Source: Gavia stellata
Lineage: Eukaryota; Chordata; Aves; Gaviiformes; Gaviidae
DNA length: 64,000 nt
NCBI RefSeq assembly: GCF_030936135.1
Contig: NC_082603.1
Location: 25,138,880-25,202,879, forward strand
Reading direction: 5' to 3'
The translations under genes were made by a program, and so were the position numbers. The notes beneath the pieces are model-generated. The model worked only from the letters and a program-made list of their open reading frames with translations. It had not been told where the DNA came from and made no database searches. This document shows, piece after piece, positions 53,264-64,000 of the stretch. The stretch's first letter is position 1; each line of letters opens with the position of its first letter.

Positions 53264-54019
53264 CATGGGACCTTGGGGGACCCTCTCTGGACGTAGAGGT
53301 CTCCCCCTGCCCTCCCATGGGATGGGAGGTATGTTGTGGTGCTGGCTGCCTGCCTGGGCACCCTGTATCCTGGTGCTCAGCTGGACTCTGGACTAAGACA
53401 TGTGGATGTGGTTACAGCAGCAGGTCTGGACATCCTTGCTGCTCCCTGGCTCTGGGCAATCGCTGTCTTCCCACTGGCAGCTCCTGCTCTGGTTGTGCTG
53501 GTCTTGGTGGAGTGGACTGGGGTGGCACAGGGAGGTGGTGGGTGAGTGCTCTGCAGCCAGGTTTGGGGCTGGCTGTGCCTTGTTAATGGCCTGGTGCTCC
53601 AGCCTGCCCTGGCTGGCAGCTGCCTGCAGTGGGGGCTCAGGGTGTCCTGCCCAAGGTGATGCACTGGTTGCACAGACCCTCGCCATGGCCTGGAGAGGAC
53701 TGGCACAGCCTTGACCTCAAGGCTTGGCTGCTGTGGGGTAGGGAAAACTCCTTCCCAGGGGTGGACAGGGGTGAAGGGCGCTGCCTGCCCTGCCAGGGGC
53801 TGTGTGGGCTGGTGTGTGCTGCTCCACAACTGCTACACTAAGGAGGGGGCTGTGCTGGGCCCAGCTGTGCCCTGTCTGCTCCCAAATTGTGAATTGTCTG
53901 GTACAACTTGAGGTTTGATAAAGCGTGGGGGGGATGAGATCTGAGGGCTTGCCTGGAGAAGTCCTCATCTCGCTGGGACCTGGGGAGGTTTCTTGTTTCA
54001 AGGCAGTCTCTGCCATGTG

Positions 54020-54112
54020 GGACTATTTATGTATCTTATTTATATGGAATTATTTATTTTCCTGTTGGTCTGTCCATGTGCAGCTCCCCTGTCCCTGACT
54101 CACCTCAATAAA
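54020..54112 (+). promoter_or_regulatory. PLK3 3' UTR AU-rich elements and poly(A) signal
   Basis: Several ATTTA pentamers lie in an AT-rich island (about 54023-54060) within an otherwise GC-rich 3' UTR. AATAAA follows at 54107-54112. AU-rich elements of this kind destabilise immediate-early mRNAs, which matches PLK3 biology. Confidence 0.7.
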
Positions 54113-54130
54113 AGTTTATTTGTGTAAGGG

Positions 54131-54895
54131 CAAACTGGGTCTGTCTTGCTTAGAGCTGGGGTCACAAAAGGCCTTCATCCTTGCTCCAGGGCTGCTTCTG
54201 CCTGCCAGGCAAGACCCCTCTTGACATTGGCTGTTGCTGGGGGACAAGGTGAGGGAGGCAGGATGGGAATGAGGAGATCATGGTGTACCTCCACTGCTCT
54301 TCCCAGGGCTGGCAGGAAGGGTAGCGTTAGCACTTGCTGATGCTTGTGGAGCCCTGGAGCTGCCTCAGCTTCTCCTTTTTGCTGCCAGACTCTCATTCCC
54401 AAGTGTCTCTGCACTTGGGCCAAACCCAGCTGCTCTCCTGCTTCTGCTGAGCTGGAGAAGGCAGGGGCTGTAGCCTGGGCCTGGGTGGGTTGCCTGGGTC
54501 CTTGCACTATGATGCCTCCTGTGATGGGATATGAGCTGGGAATGAAGCCAGGAAAGAGGAGGGATTTAATCTGCTCCATGAGCTTGCTTTGAAGGTGATC
54601 TGTCACCCCCTGCCCCAGTGCTCGTGTAATCAATCTGTCTGGGAGCTGCTTGTGCTGGGCTGCTCCTTGTAGCATGGTCCTGGGGCAGCTGCCTCCTCCA
54701 GGGTAATGCAGCCTCTTGGGTTGGATTTGCTGCAGCTTGGGTCTTCTTGCAAACCAGATAGTGAAAGCTACAGTGTGGGTGTGAGCCCAGATTGGGGGTT
54801 GTAGTGAGCATCAAGACACTGAGGTGCATCCATGTCTTGCTCCTTGCATGCACCATGGCCAAAGCCACCAGGTATGAGCCACAGCTGGAGCAAAC
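54131..54895. other. Spacer between PLK3 and DYNLT4 3' ends
   Basis: About 0.76 kb of unique, moderately GC-rich DNA between two convergent poly(A) signals. No gene or repeat seen. Confidence 0.5.
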
Positions 54896-54898
54896 CTC

Positions 54899-54904
54899 TT
54901 TATT
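54899..54904 (-). terminator. DYNLT4 polyadenylation signal
   Basis: AATAAA on the minus strand only about 55 bases past the DYNLT4 stop, giving a very short 3' UTR. Confidence 0.7.
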
Positions 54905-54958
54905 TCAGCTGCTCTCCCCCTGCAGCGCTACAGGGCTGGGTGGAGAGAGAGGCAGGAG

Positions 54959-55636
54959 CTACTCAAAGTAGACCCCATGCACTGTGGCCACAGCAAAGAG
55001 GGAGGCATTGGAGAAGGTGGCAGAGGCAAAGCTGTCACTCTCAGGGTCCCACAGTGCCTGGCTGGCCACCAGCAGGCTCTGCTGGCCCTGCTGGCCCAGC
55101 AGCACATGGCAGACCAGCTTGTAGCGGGGTGGCACCACCTCCTTCGCCTGGCTCCGCAGCAGCTCAGCCAGGCTCTGGGCTAGCAGGGCACTGCCCTGGG
55201 GGCTGTAGACCGTGGTCCCCAGGGTGCTGGCCAGGGCCCCTTCCAGCACCCGCTGCATCCGCCTCGCATCAAACTTGCAGCCTTCATCCGGCCGCATCCT
55301 GTAAGTGTTTTCAAGACGGGTCTTGAGGATGGGCTGGAAGAGGGGGAGCCCAGAGAAGCTCACGCGGCTGTGGAGCATCCAGGGGCCGATGGAGGAACGC
55401 CTGCCCCCTGGGGCTGCCCCCAGCGAGCTGCGGCGGCTGGCCAGGGGTGCTGGGTGGGTGCTGATGATTGAGCTGCGGCGGGAGGGCAGGAGTGGTGGTT
55501 TGCATTCCTCGGTGCCCTGTGTTGGGGCTGGGGGCTGGGAGCTGCGGCGGGTGGCCCGGAGTGGAGGGGCTTCAGTGTTGTCCGCAGCTGTCACCTGGGC
55601 TGGCAGGGCCACCTCTGGGGAGGGCTGTTCAGCCAT
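54959..55636 (-). CDS. DYNLT4: DYNLT4 (TCTEX1D4), Tctex-type dynein light chain
   Basis: Single coding exon, 225 residues (human 221), as in mammals. The C-terminal two thirds is the Tctex1 fold, with PPRYKLVCHVLLGQQGQQ, the ALWDPESDSFASA strand and the terminal NASLFAVATVHGVYFE. The N-terminal tail has four RRSS motifs (about residues 30, 53, 68 and 79), likely basophilic-kinase sites, and the RVSF motif (91-94) known in human TCTEX1D4 to bind protein phosphatase 1. An in-frame ATG eight codons upstream exists, but CCTTTCCAG, which reads as a splice acceptor, lies between it and the chosen ATG. The upstream ATG would then be intronic, and a non-coding first exon is implied. Tctex chains act in dynein cargo binding, often in cilia and sperm. 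Confidence 0.93.
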   Translation of the reverse strand: MAEQPSPEVALPAQVTAADNTEAPPLRATRRSSQPPAPTQGTEECKPPLLPSRRSSIISTHPAPLASRRSSLGAAPGGRRSSIGPWMLHSRVSFSGLPLFQPILKTRLENTYRMRPDEGCKFDARRMQRVLEGALASTLGTTVYSPQGSALLAQSLAELLRSQAKEVVPPRYKLVCHVLLGQQGQQSLLVASQALWDPESDSFASATFSNASLFAVATVHGVYFE

Positions 55637-55660
55637 ATGGGTGGTCTGGAAAGGAGACAT

Positions 55661-57634
55661 GGCTCTGAGTGTTTTGGGGGAGGCGTGTTGTCCCCCAGTG
55701 TCTCCATCCTACTGCCTCTCTGCTTCGCTTCTCCCTGCCCCCTGGCATGCAGGTCCCCATGGGGCTGAATGCAGAGGGCCTGGGGGGACTGTGGCAGCTG
55801 CCTTCCCTTCTCCAGCACCTCCATCCCCAGAAGCCTTGGCCAGCTGGGGCTGATCAGCGCAGCCACACGCAGTCCATCCAGCCTTCTGCTCTCCCATCCC
55901 CAGCCTTTCCCCCCCTCTGCCCCCTGCACGGGTGAGCACCTCCCACCTCCCCAGCCCTCCTGCCTGCATCTGGTCCCACACTTACCCCTAGCGCCACTCC
56001 TGCCCTGCTGGGGTAAACCCAGGGGAATTGTCTCTAGCCAATGTCGTGTTCCTGGCTGCCCCGGATCAGTCTTGGTCCTGCAAGTTGCAATGAGTGAGGC
56101 CAAACCTGTTGTGCTCCTGGAGCGTGATGTGTTGCTATGTGACACGGCAGCTCTCCAGGGCTGCTCTGAGGCATGGCTCTCATAACTCCTTGTTTCCTGG
56201 TCCCTGGACAGCCCAGTCCCCTTTCACTCCTGCCCTGTCTGTGTTTCCAGCTGTGCCAGCATAGGGACATGGTTGCTCCCAGGTATGTGCCCTCCAACCT
56301 CATCTGCTCCCTGCCAGCCCTGAAAAATGCTTGCTGGTGTTGAATGGGCAAAGGAAGAACAGTGGGTGGAGAACAGCCACTGTGATCACCACTTTGCACC
56401 CCAACTATGGCCTGCACTGGGGCTGGGACCTCCAAAAACTTGATTTTACCCAAAGGTTTGCATCCTTCAGGTACTTATCCCCTCCCCTGCACCAAGGGAG
56501 AGTGTGGGCGGGTGGGCACCCGTTGAGCACAGCCCTACCGCGTGCCGGGCACCCTGCTGCCGCAATGCCTCGATCTGAGGGCAGGTTTGCTGCGGGTTCC
56601 CAACCCCAAGTGGCGTTTCTCTCCACAGGCAGAGCCCAGCCCAGCTGGTACTCTGTGGCCGCCCTGTCAATACGCCTTTGTCTGGCCCGGCTGCTGAGCT
56701 ATTTGAGGAAAGCGGAGACGGCTTTTGTGTTTCTATCTCTCATCAGAGGTATTTATAGCCTGCCACTGACTAGCACTGCCAAGCTCGCTGGCAGCTGGAC
56801 CCCCGCTCCTTTGGGGTGCTGCCATAGGCTGCGGGCCCTGCTCCTCCCTCTCCCTCCCACCGCCACTGACAAGCGAAGGTGGGTCCCTCCATGGGCACCC
56901 TCGCCACCTCCCCATCCGCAGGCTGCTTGGGGTCAGCCAGGCTTGGGAGAAAAGGGACGGGGCATCCCCTGGCACAGCAGCTGGTCTGGGCTTGGGCGAG
57001 GCTGGTTATGTTTTTTCTGCCTCTGATCGCTTGTGTCCTAAACAGACACGAGAGCTGCAGTGCTTTGGCCTGGAGCATCGGCAGGAGAGGAGACTTTTTC
57101 CATTTCAGGGCACAGATCTCCCCGCTGGGCTCGAGTTTTCTCCGCTCCCGGTGCGGGGGACCCAGCCACGCCCAGCGGCTTTCCATGGGGGCTGTGCATG
57201 TGGAGGTGATCTTTGTGTTGCCTTTCCCAAAATCCCAGCCGCCTGCCTCCCTTCACTCCCATCTGCCCCCATCCACGGGGCCCCATCCAGCAAAGCCACC
57301 GGCTGCGGGGCAGGTCCCCGTGCCGGGGCCGTGCCATGAGCCGCGGCGGGGGATGCCCCCGGCCCGCCATGCCGTCCGGCCTCCCCGCTCCGCTCCCATC
57401 CGCCAAACGCCCGGAGGGAGCTGCCTCGGCACCGAGGGTGGGCTTCCCCGCTCGCCGCCCCCCTCTCTCTCCCCGGCTGCCTGGCCCCGGCGCTGCCTGC
57501 CAGGTTTCCCTAGCAATGGGCCATGTCGTACGGCGCGGCGGCCTCCTCCCCGCGGCCTTCCCAGGCCGGCCAGCCTCCCGCCCGCCCGCTGCTGCCTGCG
57601 CCGCCTTCCTCCGCCGCCCTCCCCGAGGCAGCCC
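55661..57634. other. Divergent promoter region, DYNLT4 and BTBD19
   Basis: About 2 kb. The part near 57.3-57.6 kb is CpG-rich and probably the BTBD19 promoter. The DYNLT4 non-coding first exon should lie somewhere here but was not placed. Long open frames at 57.0-58.2 kb on both strands reflect GC content. Confidence 0.45.
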
Positions 57635-60600
57635 ATGGCCGGAGCCTGCTCGGCGCGGCTGCAGGGCGAAGCGGCTGCCTTCACCGCCGCCCTCCGCACG
57701 CTGGTCAACAACCCTCAGTTCAGGTGAGGGGCCGGGGGGCTGCCACCTCCCCAGACATGCCGAGCCCCCCGGTGCCCGCTCCGTGCTGCTAACCCACGGC
57801 TCCGAGCCTGGCCGGGGGGGGGGTTGGGGCCCCCGGGCAGTGCGGGGAGCCCCGGGCAGCTGGCGGGGCCGGCCTGGCTTGTGCACGCCCCGGGGCATCC
57901 CGCACGGCTTTTGCAGCGCTCCCCCCACGTCTGCACGGGAGCAGGAGCCCAGGACTGCGCGGGTGCATCCCCCTGGGACAGCCACGGCCTCTCCGGAGGA
58001 GGGAAGGTCCCCGGGTGCGCCCAGACCCCCTCTGTCCCCGGGCATTGGTGCCAGCAGGGCAAGGCAGTGTCCCAGGCTAAATGCCGCGCCAGGGCTCCTG
58101 CCCTTGCCAGGGGTGGGGGTACTGCAGCCGCCGTGCTCCCCAGGGGCAGCCACCCGTGCTTGGTTCCTTTCCCACCCGGGCTTCACCGGTGCTTTCCTTC
58201 CACATCACCGACCTCCCCAGAGAGCAGGCGGCAGCCCAGCTGGCCCCCCTCGCCGCGCCTGGTGTCCCTGCCACCTCCTTCCGGAGCAGAGAGCGCGGAG
58301 ATGGAGAGCCACTGCCTCGGCCACCCCCCACCTACACTGCACGTCCTGCCTGGGAGCTGGCTAGCTGTGTGGGCCTCTTTGCCCGCTTCATGCTGAGGCC
58401 TGGCACAAATGCCAGTGCTATCTGAGGAAATCCCCATCCCTGCTGAAATTTTGGCCACCCAGAAGAGAAATCCCAGTGAAAACTCCCCAGCCACAGCACC
58501 AGGCAGTGCGGAAGCGGCTGCCAGCTCCTGGCCATCCCCAGCCCACATCCTGCTACTTGCATCTTGCATCCCGCACCCTTCATCCTGCATCCCGCAGCCC
58601 ACATCCTGCAGCCTTCATTCTGCATCCTGCAACCTGAAATCTACACTCTGCATCCATCAACCTTCATCCTGCATCCTTCCTTCTGCAGCCTGCATCCCGC
58701 AGCCTGCACCCTGCAGCCTTCATTCTACATCCTGCAACCTGCTCCCCACATCCTGCATCCTTCCTTCTGCATCCTGCATCCTGCAGCCATCCTGCACCCA
58801 TCCTGCAGCCTGCATCCTGCATCCCAGACCTTGCATCCCATAACTGCAGCCTGCATCCCATATCTCACAGCCTTCATCCCGCAGCCTGCACCCTGCTTCC
58901 CTCACTTGGCCTGTGGACCCTAGCCACAGAGCAGTTTAATTTGGTCCCCCTTGTCACGGAGGTCCTGTCAGGCTCTCCTCACACCGCCCAGCACACCCCA
59001 GCCATGTGTATCGCAATATACCTGTGGGATGACCCAGATGCCCTTCCCTCTGGTGGGCACAACCTCTGCGGGATGCTGCGAGGGTTGGGTGGTGTGTTTG
59101 TGCACGGCCTTGTGACAGCTACAGGTTGGGTGGCATGTCTTCTGCTCACTGCGCTGCTGGGGTGGGGGAAGAGAGGAGGAGGGGACGAGGGGATGGATGG
59201 GCCATGGCCGCACAGCGCACACAGGCTGGAGACTCTCTGGCCTTTGCCCACTCCTTTTCCCCTGATCCTGCCTTCCCTTCCAGGGGCTGCAGGGCTGGGG
59301 AACCGTTCTGGGGGGCCGTGGGGGACCAGGGCAGTGGGACCCCATGCCCCAGTGTGCAGTGCAGGCTGCCCTGTCCCGCAGGTGCAGGGAGGGCCAGTGC
59401 CAACCCCACCGGCGGTGATGACGGAAGCTTCGCATCCCTGAGCCCGTGAGTCAGTGCCCATGAGTCAAGGAGGCTGGGCCTGGTGGCAGCCGCACTTTCC
59501 CCCACTTTGCCGTGCCAAAAGAGAAAGCCACTTTCTCCAGCTGTCCCGGGCCTTTCTCTTCCCCACTCTGTGCCAGCACCCGTGGCTGGCTGTGCTGGCA
59601 CCCGTGGCTCTCTGTGCTTTCCAGAGGCCCCATCTTGCTCACCCGACCTGTAGCATTCAGACAGCTGCAAGGAGCCACTAGCAAGGACCCCTCCGTGCTT
59701 GGGAAAAGCCCCTTGGTTAAAACTAAAGGACGCTACCTTGACAGGATGGGCACCCAGCTGGTCACTGCCTGTGTGCCCTGTCCCAGCCCCAGGGCATCAC
59801 ATGCCCCAGCTTCCCAAGGAACCCCATCCCTCACAGTCCCCTCTCCCCCGCAGCGACGTGACATTTGTGGTGGGCCGAGAGCGGCAGAAGATATTTGCGC
59901 ACCGCTGCGTGCTGGCATGCCGCTGCCAGGCTTTCCGGAGGATGCTCAGCCAGGGGTTGGCAGGCAGCGAGGACCCCCCCAACAGCATCCCACCCCAGGG
60001 CCCCTTCGTCCTGGGCAACGTGCAGCCTGAGGTCTTCCTGGCTGTCATCGAGTTCCTCTACACCAACAGTGTCACCCTCAACAGCCAGATTGTGAGTGGG
60101 GATGGGGCTGGTGGGGGCCATGGGCATGGGAGGGACAAGGAGGAATGTAGGGCTAGGGGGTGTTTTGCAGCTCTTGGGGTGCCGAAGGTGGAGGGGCTGC
60201 TCTGCATGATGCTTTCTGGCTGGCTAACAGTGCAATAAGTGTGTGGGGTCTCAGCTCAGTACAGTGGGATGTCCAGGGCACCTTGTCCCACACGTGTCTG
60301 CCCCAACCTTGGGACAGCTGGCTGTGCACACCCTGGATACTGGGAATGGGGACACCAGAGCAGTACACCTGCACATGCCCCCATGCGGCAGCCCCTTCCC
60401 CCTGCCATGCCCCACCTGGGAGCTCCCACGGAGGCAGGAGGACATGTGCCCTTGGCCCCTGGGCTGCCATGCCCATCCATGGCCCTGCAGGCCAATGCTC
60501 ACAAGGTGTCTCTTGCCTGCAGGCTCTGGAGGTGCTGACCTCGTCGATAGAGTATGGCCTGCAGGACCTGTGCAAGGTATGGCCCTGCTTAGACTGGGGG

Positions 60601-63600
60601 CGGTGGTCCCTGAGTACGCCCATGCTGAGGAGTGCCCCAAGATGGTCCCTGCATGGCTGGTGGCTGGAGGTGGCTCTGAGGACAGCACCATGGTGCATCA
60701 CCTGGGTCCGTTGCAGGCTCAGCCCCTGCTTCTCGATCCTGGAGGGGGTCTCCAGTGGGATCCCCCTTGAGGCGGTGCAGCACCATCCCGGAGCCCCGCA
60801 GCAGCTGGGGAATCCCGGGGAAGGGCACGGGGCCTCTTGTCTCCCGCACGGCAAAGGGCAGCAGGAAAGCCCCTATGCCATCGCCCACGGGTGCCCTCCG
60901 GTCATCTGGCAGGATGAAGCCATAGGGAAAGCCCCGGTCCTGCGGAGCGCTCAGCACCCCAGCCACAGTGCTTTCAAGGGGGTGCTGCTTGGGGCGGGAA
61001 GGTTTTGGGAAAGCAGCAGGGAGCAAAAAGGAGGGGTGGGAGCCAGACGAGGAGTGGTCAAGAAGCTGGAGCGGCTCGGCGTTGGGGAGGGCGGTTGGGC
61101 CACGTCATCAGAGCGATTCCTGAATTACAGCCGGGCTGATCGCGTGACCCGCCATCTCGCGCCTGGACTTCCCCTCCCCTCCCACCGGGGAAGGACCTCG
61201 CTGAGGAACTGTTGGCTGCTCTGTGCCGGGGCAGTGGGATGGGACCTGCCCCATCACCCCGTGGGGGAAAGCTCAGCCCGACCCCAGATGTGGCACAGGG
61301 CTGTCAAGCAGCTGGCTGGGCAGGGAAGGGACATAAAGGGTGCTGCAAAAAGGGGGACCCAGTGTCCTGGCCACACGAGTCCCACGCCACCATCCAGCAA
61401 ATGCATCCTCGGAGAGATGACCTGCAGTGGGGAGAGCCATAGAGGAGGGGCGGGGGGGGGAAGGGGGATGACCAAGGGCAGCCGGGGAAACCCGTGGCTG
61501 TGTCCCCAGCTGCAGGGTGACTTCATCTCCCTCCCACCAGTGACTCAGGGCCCTTCTGCTCCAGCTGATGGATCCTCCCTGAATGTCACATCCCCTTGGG
61601 TTTCCCAGGGGCTCTGACCCTTTTGCATGGGAGGCAGCTGAGATGGGCAGGAGGGAGGTCCTGCTCCCTGATAGATGTGCCCATCTGGCCGCATCCCACC
61701 TACATTGCCTGCGTGTGTGCTGCAGCTGGAGATGCCGGTCCCTCAACGACCACAGGCAGAGAGCAGCTGGCAGGCAGGGCTGGGCAAAGCTGAGGTCACC
61801 CAGTGCACTGCAGCCAGCACCAGGGCCGTCCGCTGTGGCAGGCCGTGGCTAGTGACTGTGGCCAGGGTTAGGTGACCCACCTGGAGCTATGAGGTTCACT
61901 GGGGTTTGGTCACATCAAACTTGGTCCCTGGCTGAATCAGTACTCCATTGCTGCCTTATGAAACCGTGCGGAGCTGGAGGTGCCTCCACCCCATGTCCCG
62001 TGTCCCATATCTCATGTCCTGGGGGCTCAGGGGGTGCTGAGAGCCACAGGAGTGGGTGGCGGGGCTGAGTCCCTGCTCTGCCCACACTGTATCCATCTGC
62101 CTTCCAGATCTGCGTTGAGTTCATCAAGGACACACTGAGTGTGGAGCAGGTCTGCGAGGCTCTGCAGGTGAGTGTGACCCCCCGTGGGGTCACAAGGGGT
62201 TAAAAATAACCTGTCTGATTTTGGGGCAGGAGCTGGCCCTTCCTGCTCTTGGCTGTATGGTGGGGCAGGATTTCCAACCCTTCCCTGGCCCAGCAGCTGC
62301 CCTGCCAGCTCCTGGGCACATTGTACTAGGGCTGCAAGGGACACTGGGGCCACCACAGCCTGGCAGGGAAATGTCCTCACACTGCCCTGGGCAGGGGTGG
62401 CCAGAGCTCCCCAGTGCCAGGGCTTTGCCATCATCTGCATGAAACTGGGAGGCACTGGGTTTCTGGGAGCTCTCATGGTTTTGGGGCCAGTCCAAAAAAA
62501 CCCTGCTGAGAGTTGGGCACCTAAAAATAGCCTTGGAGGAGTCCCAATGGCACTGCCATGCTGCTTGGTGGGACCAAGGCTGCTCCCAAGAGAAGGGGGA
62601 TTTGTTCTACCTCCCATGGGTCGAAGCAATGCTCTCGGGGTGAGATGCCGGCTTCAGAACACAGAAACTCCTGCCAGATGTGGTGCCAGACCACCGCGGC
62701 ATAAACAGAGCTAAAACTGGCCTGGAGGAAACAAACAGAAAACCCCAAAACCCCAGAACAAAACAAACCTGAAGAAAACATCTAGCCTTCCCTCTCCGCT
62801 TGCGTCAATGCTGGTCCCCTGCTGTGGTGGAGGGGGAGGCGATGCTTGCCCTGCTTGTGCTGGTCCAGAGTACCCCACACGCAGGGGCCACTGCCATGGG
62901 GGTCAAGCGTGTATCCTCCTGGTGCCCAGATGGGCAGTACCAGCCCTGGGATGACCATCACTGCGTAGGGCTGGGGGAGGATGAGAGCAGCCCAAATTCC
63001 TGGTGCAGTGGGGGATGGCAGCTATGGGGCAGGCTGGGGCTGGCACCAGGGCATGGGGCACATGTGGGTGGCTCTAAGCTGACCCTGTGCCCACGCAAGG
63101 AGCGCTGGGGACGGGTGGCCCCATGTCCCCGCAGTGTGGCCTTGTGAAAGCAATACTGGGGCCCCTTGCCCACCTGGGGCTGGGTCACGTCCCGAGCAGC
63201 AGTGGATCATCAGGTGCTTCCTGCTGACAGCGGGGCTGAGTGACCATTGTGGGCGGTAGAGCCACCAAACCCTTTGCCATGGGGCAGGCCAGGAAAGGAG
63301 GGGACCTTGGTGCCCCTTCCCCACCACACGTGGCACCCACGCACAGGGATGCTCACGTCACCTAGGTCCCTGAGAGTGCCCGTGTCTCTGTAGGGCTTTG
63401 GCAAGGGGGGGGGTCCCTCGCAAGTGTCTGTGTTGTCCCACAGGCTGCGGTGACCTACGGGCAGGCAGACCTCCAGCAGCACTGCCTGGCCTTCATCGAG
63501 GGCTGCACTGCGGTATGGCTGTGGGTGATGGGGGAGCATGGCACGGGGTACCCCAGGGCATGGGGAGCACCAGGGGCACATGGCATGGGGAACACTGGAG

Positions 63601-64000
63601 GACACAGCATGAGGCAGGGGAGCCGGACCCCTAAGAATGGCATAGATGGAGGCTGGGCAGGGGAGGAAAGGGAGCAAATGGTGTATCGGGAGAAGATGCT
63701 GGGTGCCAGGTAGAGGCTGGCTGAGGGGTACTGGGTTGCCGGGGGATGGGGGTCTGGGTGGGGGATGCTGGGGTGCCAGGCAGGGATGGCACCAGGATGG
63801 GCCCAATGGCCCATGGTGGGGGTGGGGGGGTGCTGTGGGGTCCCAGTACCAATGCCCTAGTGCTGTGGTGTGCTGGCAGGCGGTGGTGCAGACACAGGGC
63901 TTCCATGAGCTCTCTGACGCCGTGCTGGCACGGGTGCTGCGCAGCGACCGTCTGGCCGTGGATGAGCTGGACCTGGTGCAGGCCGTGCGGGAGTGGGCAC
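57635..64000 (+). CDS. BTBD19: BTBD19, BTB/BACK-domain protein (partial, 3' end outside)
   Basis: Coding exons: 57635-57723, 59854-60091, 60523-60576, 62108-62167, 63444-63512 and 63880 to beyond the window end; 210 residues are visible of about 290 in human. The start MAGACSARLQGEAAAF is in good Kozak context. The BTB fold covers residues of about 25-130: NPQFSDVTFVVGRERQ, FAHRCVLACRCQAF, VFLAVIEFLYTNSV and the helix ALEVLTSSIEYGLQDL. The BACK domain then begins with ICVEFIKDTLSVEQVCEAL and continues through QGFHELSDAVLARVL to the window edge. BTB/BACK proteins often bridge cullin-3 ligases to substrates, but BTBD19 has no assigned function that I know. No Kelch repeats are seen so far. Confidence 0.95.
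58543..58899 (+). repeat. Degenerate minisatellite in BTBD19 intron 1
   Basis: About 350 bases made of imperfect CATCCTGCATC / CATCCTGCAGC units (roughly 11 bases). Both strands are largely open because of the repeat. It looks like tandem amplification of a pyrimidine-rich intronic motif. No coding role is apparent. Confidence 0.85.

Noticed and set aside
55637-55660. Upstream ATG of DYNLT4 (MSPFQTTH)
   Set aside because: Those bases form a typical CCTTTCCAG splice acceptor, so the ATG is probably intronic.
57038-58364. Open frames of about 380 codons on both strands around BTBD19 exon 1
   Set aside because: They overlap the CpG island and BTBD19 exon 1 in other frames and have arginine/proline-rich chance composition.
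60160-61617. 485-codon plus-strand open frame in BTBD19 introns
   Set aside because: It runs through known exon 3 in the wrong frame and across introns. GC-rich DNA lacks stops, and the translation is low in protein-like pattern.

Overview
The window is vertebrate nuclear DNA, almost certainly from a bird. A truncated CR1 3' end with the octamer tail typical of avian CR1 (38758-38823) and a solo LTR of a family I know from bird genomes (24058-24647) both point that way. Introns are short and spliced exons with GT/AG borders are easy to follow. The gene order ARMH1-like, KIF2C, U5 snRNA pair, RPS8, BEST4, PLK3, DYNLT4, BTBD19 corresponds to human 1p34.1. No calculations or searches were run; exon borders were read by eye from splice signals, reading phase and remembered family sequences.

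Layout. From 893 to 3203 lie the last exons of a plus-strand armadillo-type gene, probably ARMH1. KIF2C follows on the minus strand (4203-22999) with 21 coding exons in the favoured model. A CpG-rich block (about 22.6-25.6 kb) holds the KIF2C promoter with several ZNF143-type sites, two minus-strand U5 snRNA genes with complete Pol II snRNA signals, a solo LTR between them, and the RPS8 promoter. RPS8 (25476-30515, plus) has six exons, and each of its five introns carries a C/D-box snoRNA. BEST4 (33947-38110, minus) has nine exons. An unassigned two-exon leucine-rich-repeat membrane protein with a tyrosine-rich tail lies at 40377-41918 (minus). PLK3 (46782-53263, plus) has 15 exons, DYNLT4 (54959-55636, minus) has one coding exon, and BTBD19 (57635 to the end, plus) is cut by the window.

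How the parts relate. KIF2C and PLK3 act in mitosis, and PLK3 also in stress responses. RPS8 with its intronic snoRNAs, and the U5 genes, supply ribosome and spliceosome parts. BEST4 is an epithelial anion channel, DYNLT4 a dynein light chain of the Tctex type, and BTBD19 a BTB/BACK protein. These look like neighbours by descent rather than parts of one pathway.

Most worth a second look are the LRR receptor gene between BEST4 and PLK3, the full set of intronic snoRNAs in RPS8 including two copies that share one rRNA guide, the near-identical U5 pair with an LTR abutting one 3' box, a possible in-frame cassette exon in KIF2C, and an unexplained open frame antisense in BTBD19 intron 3.
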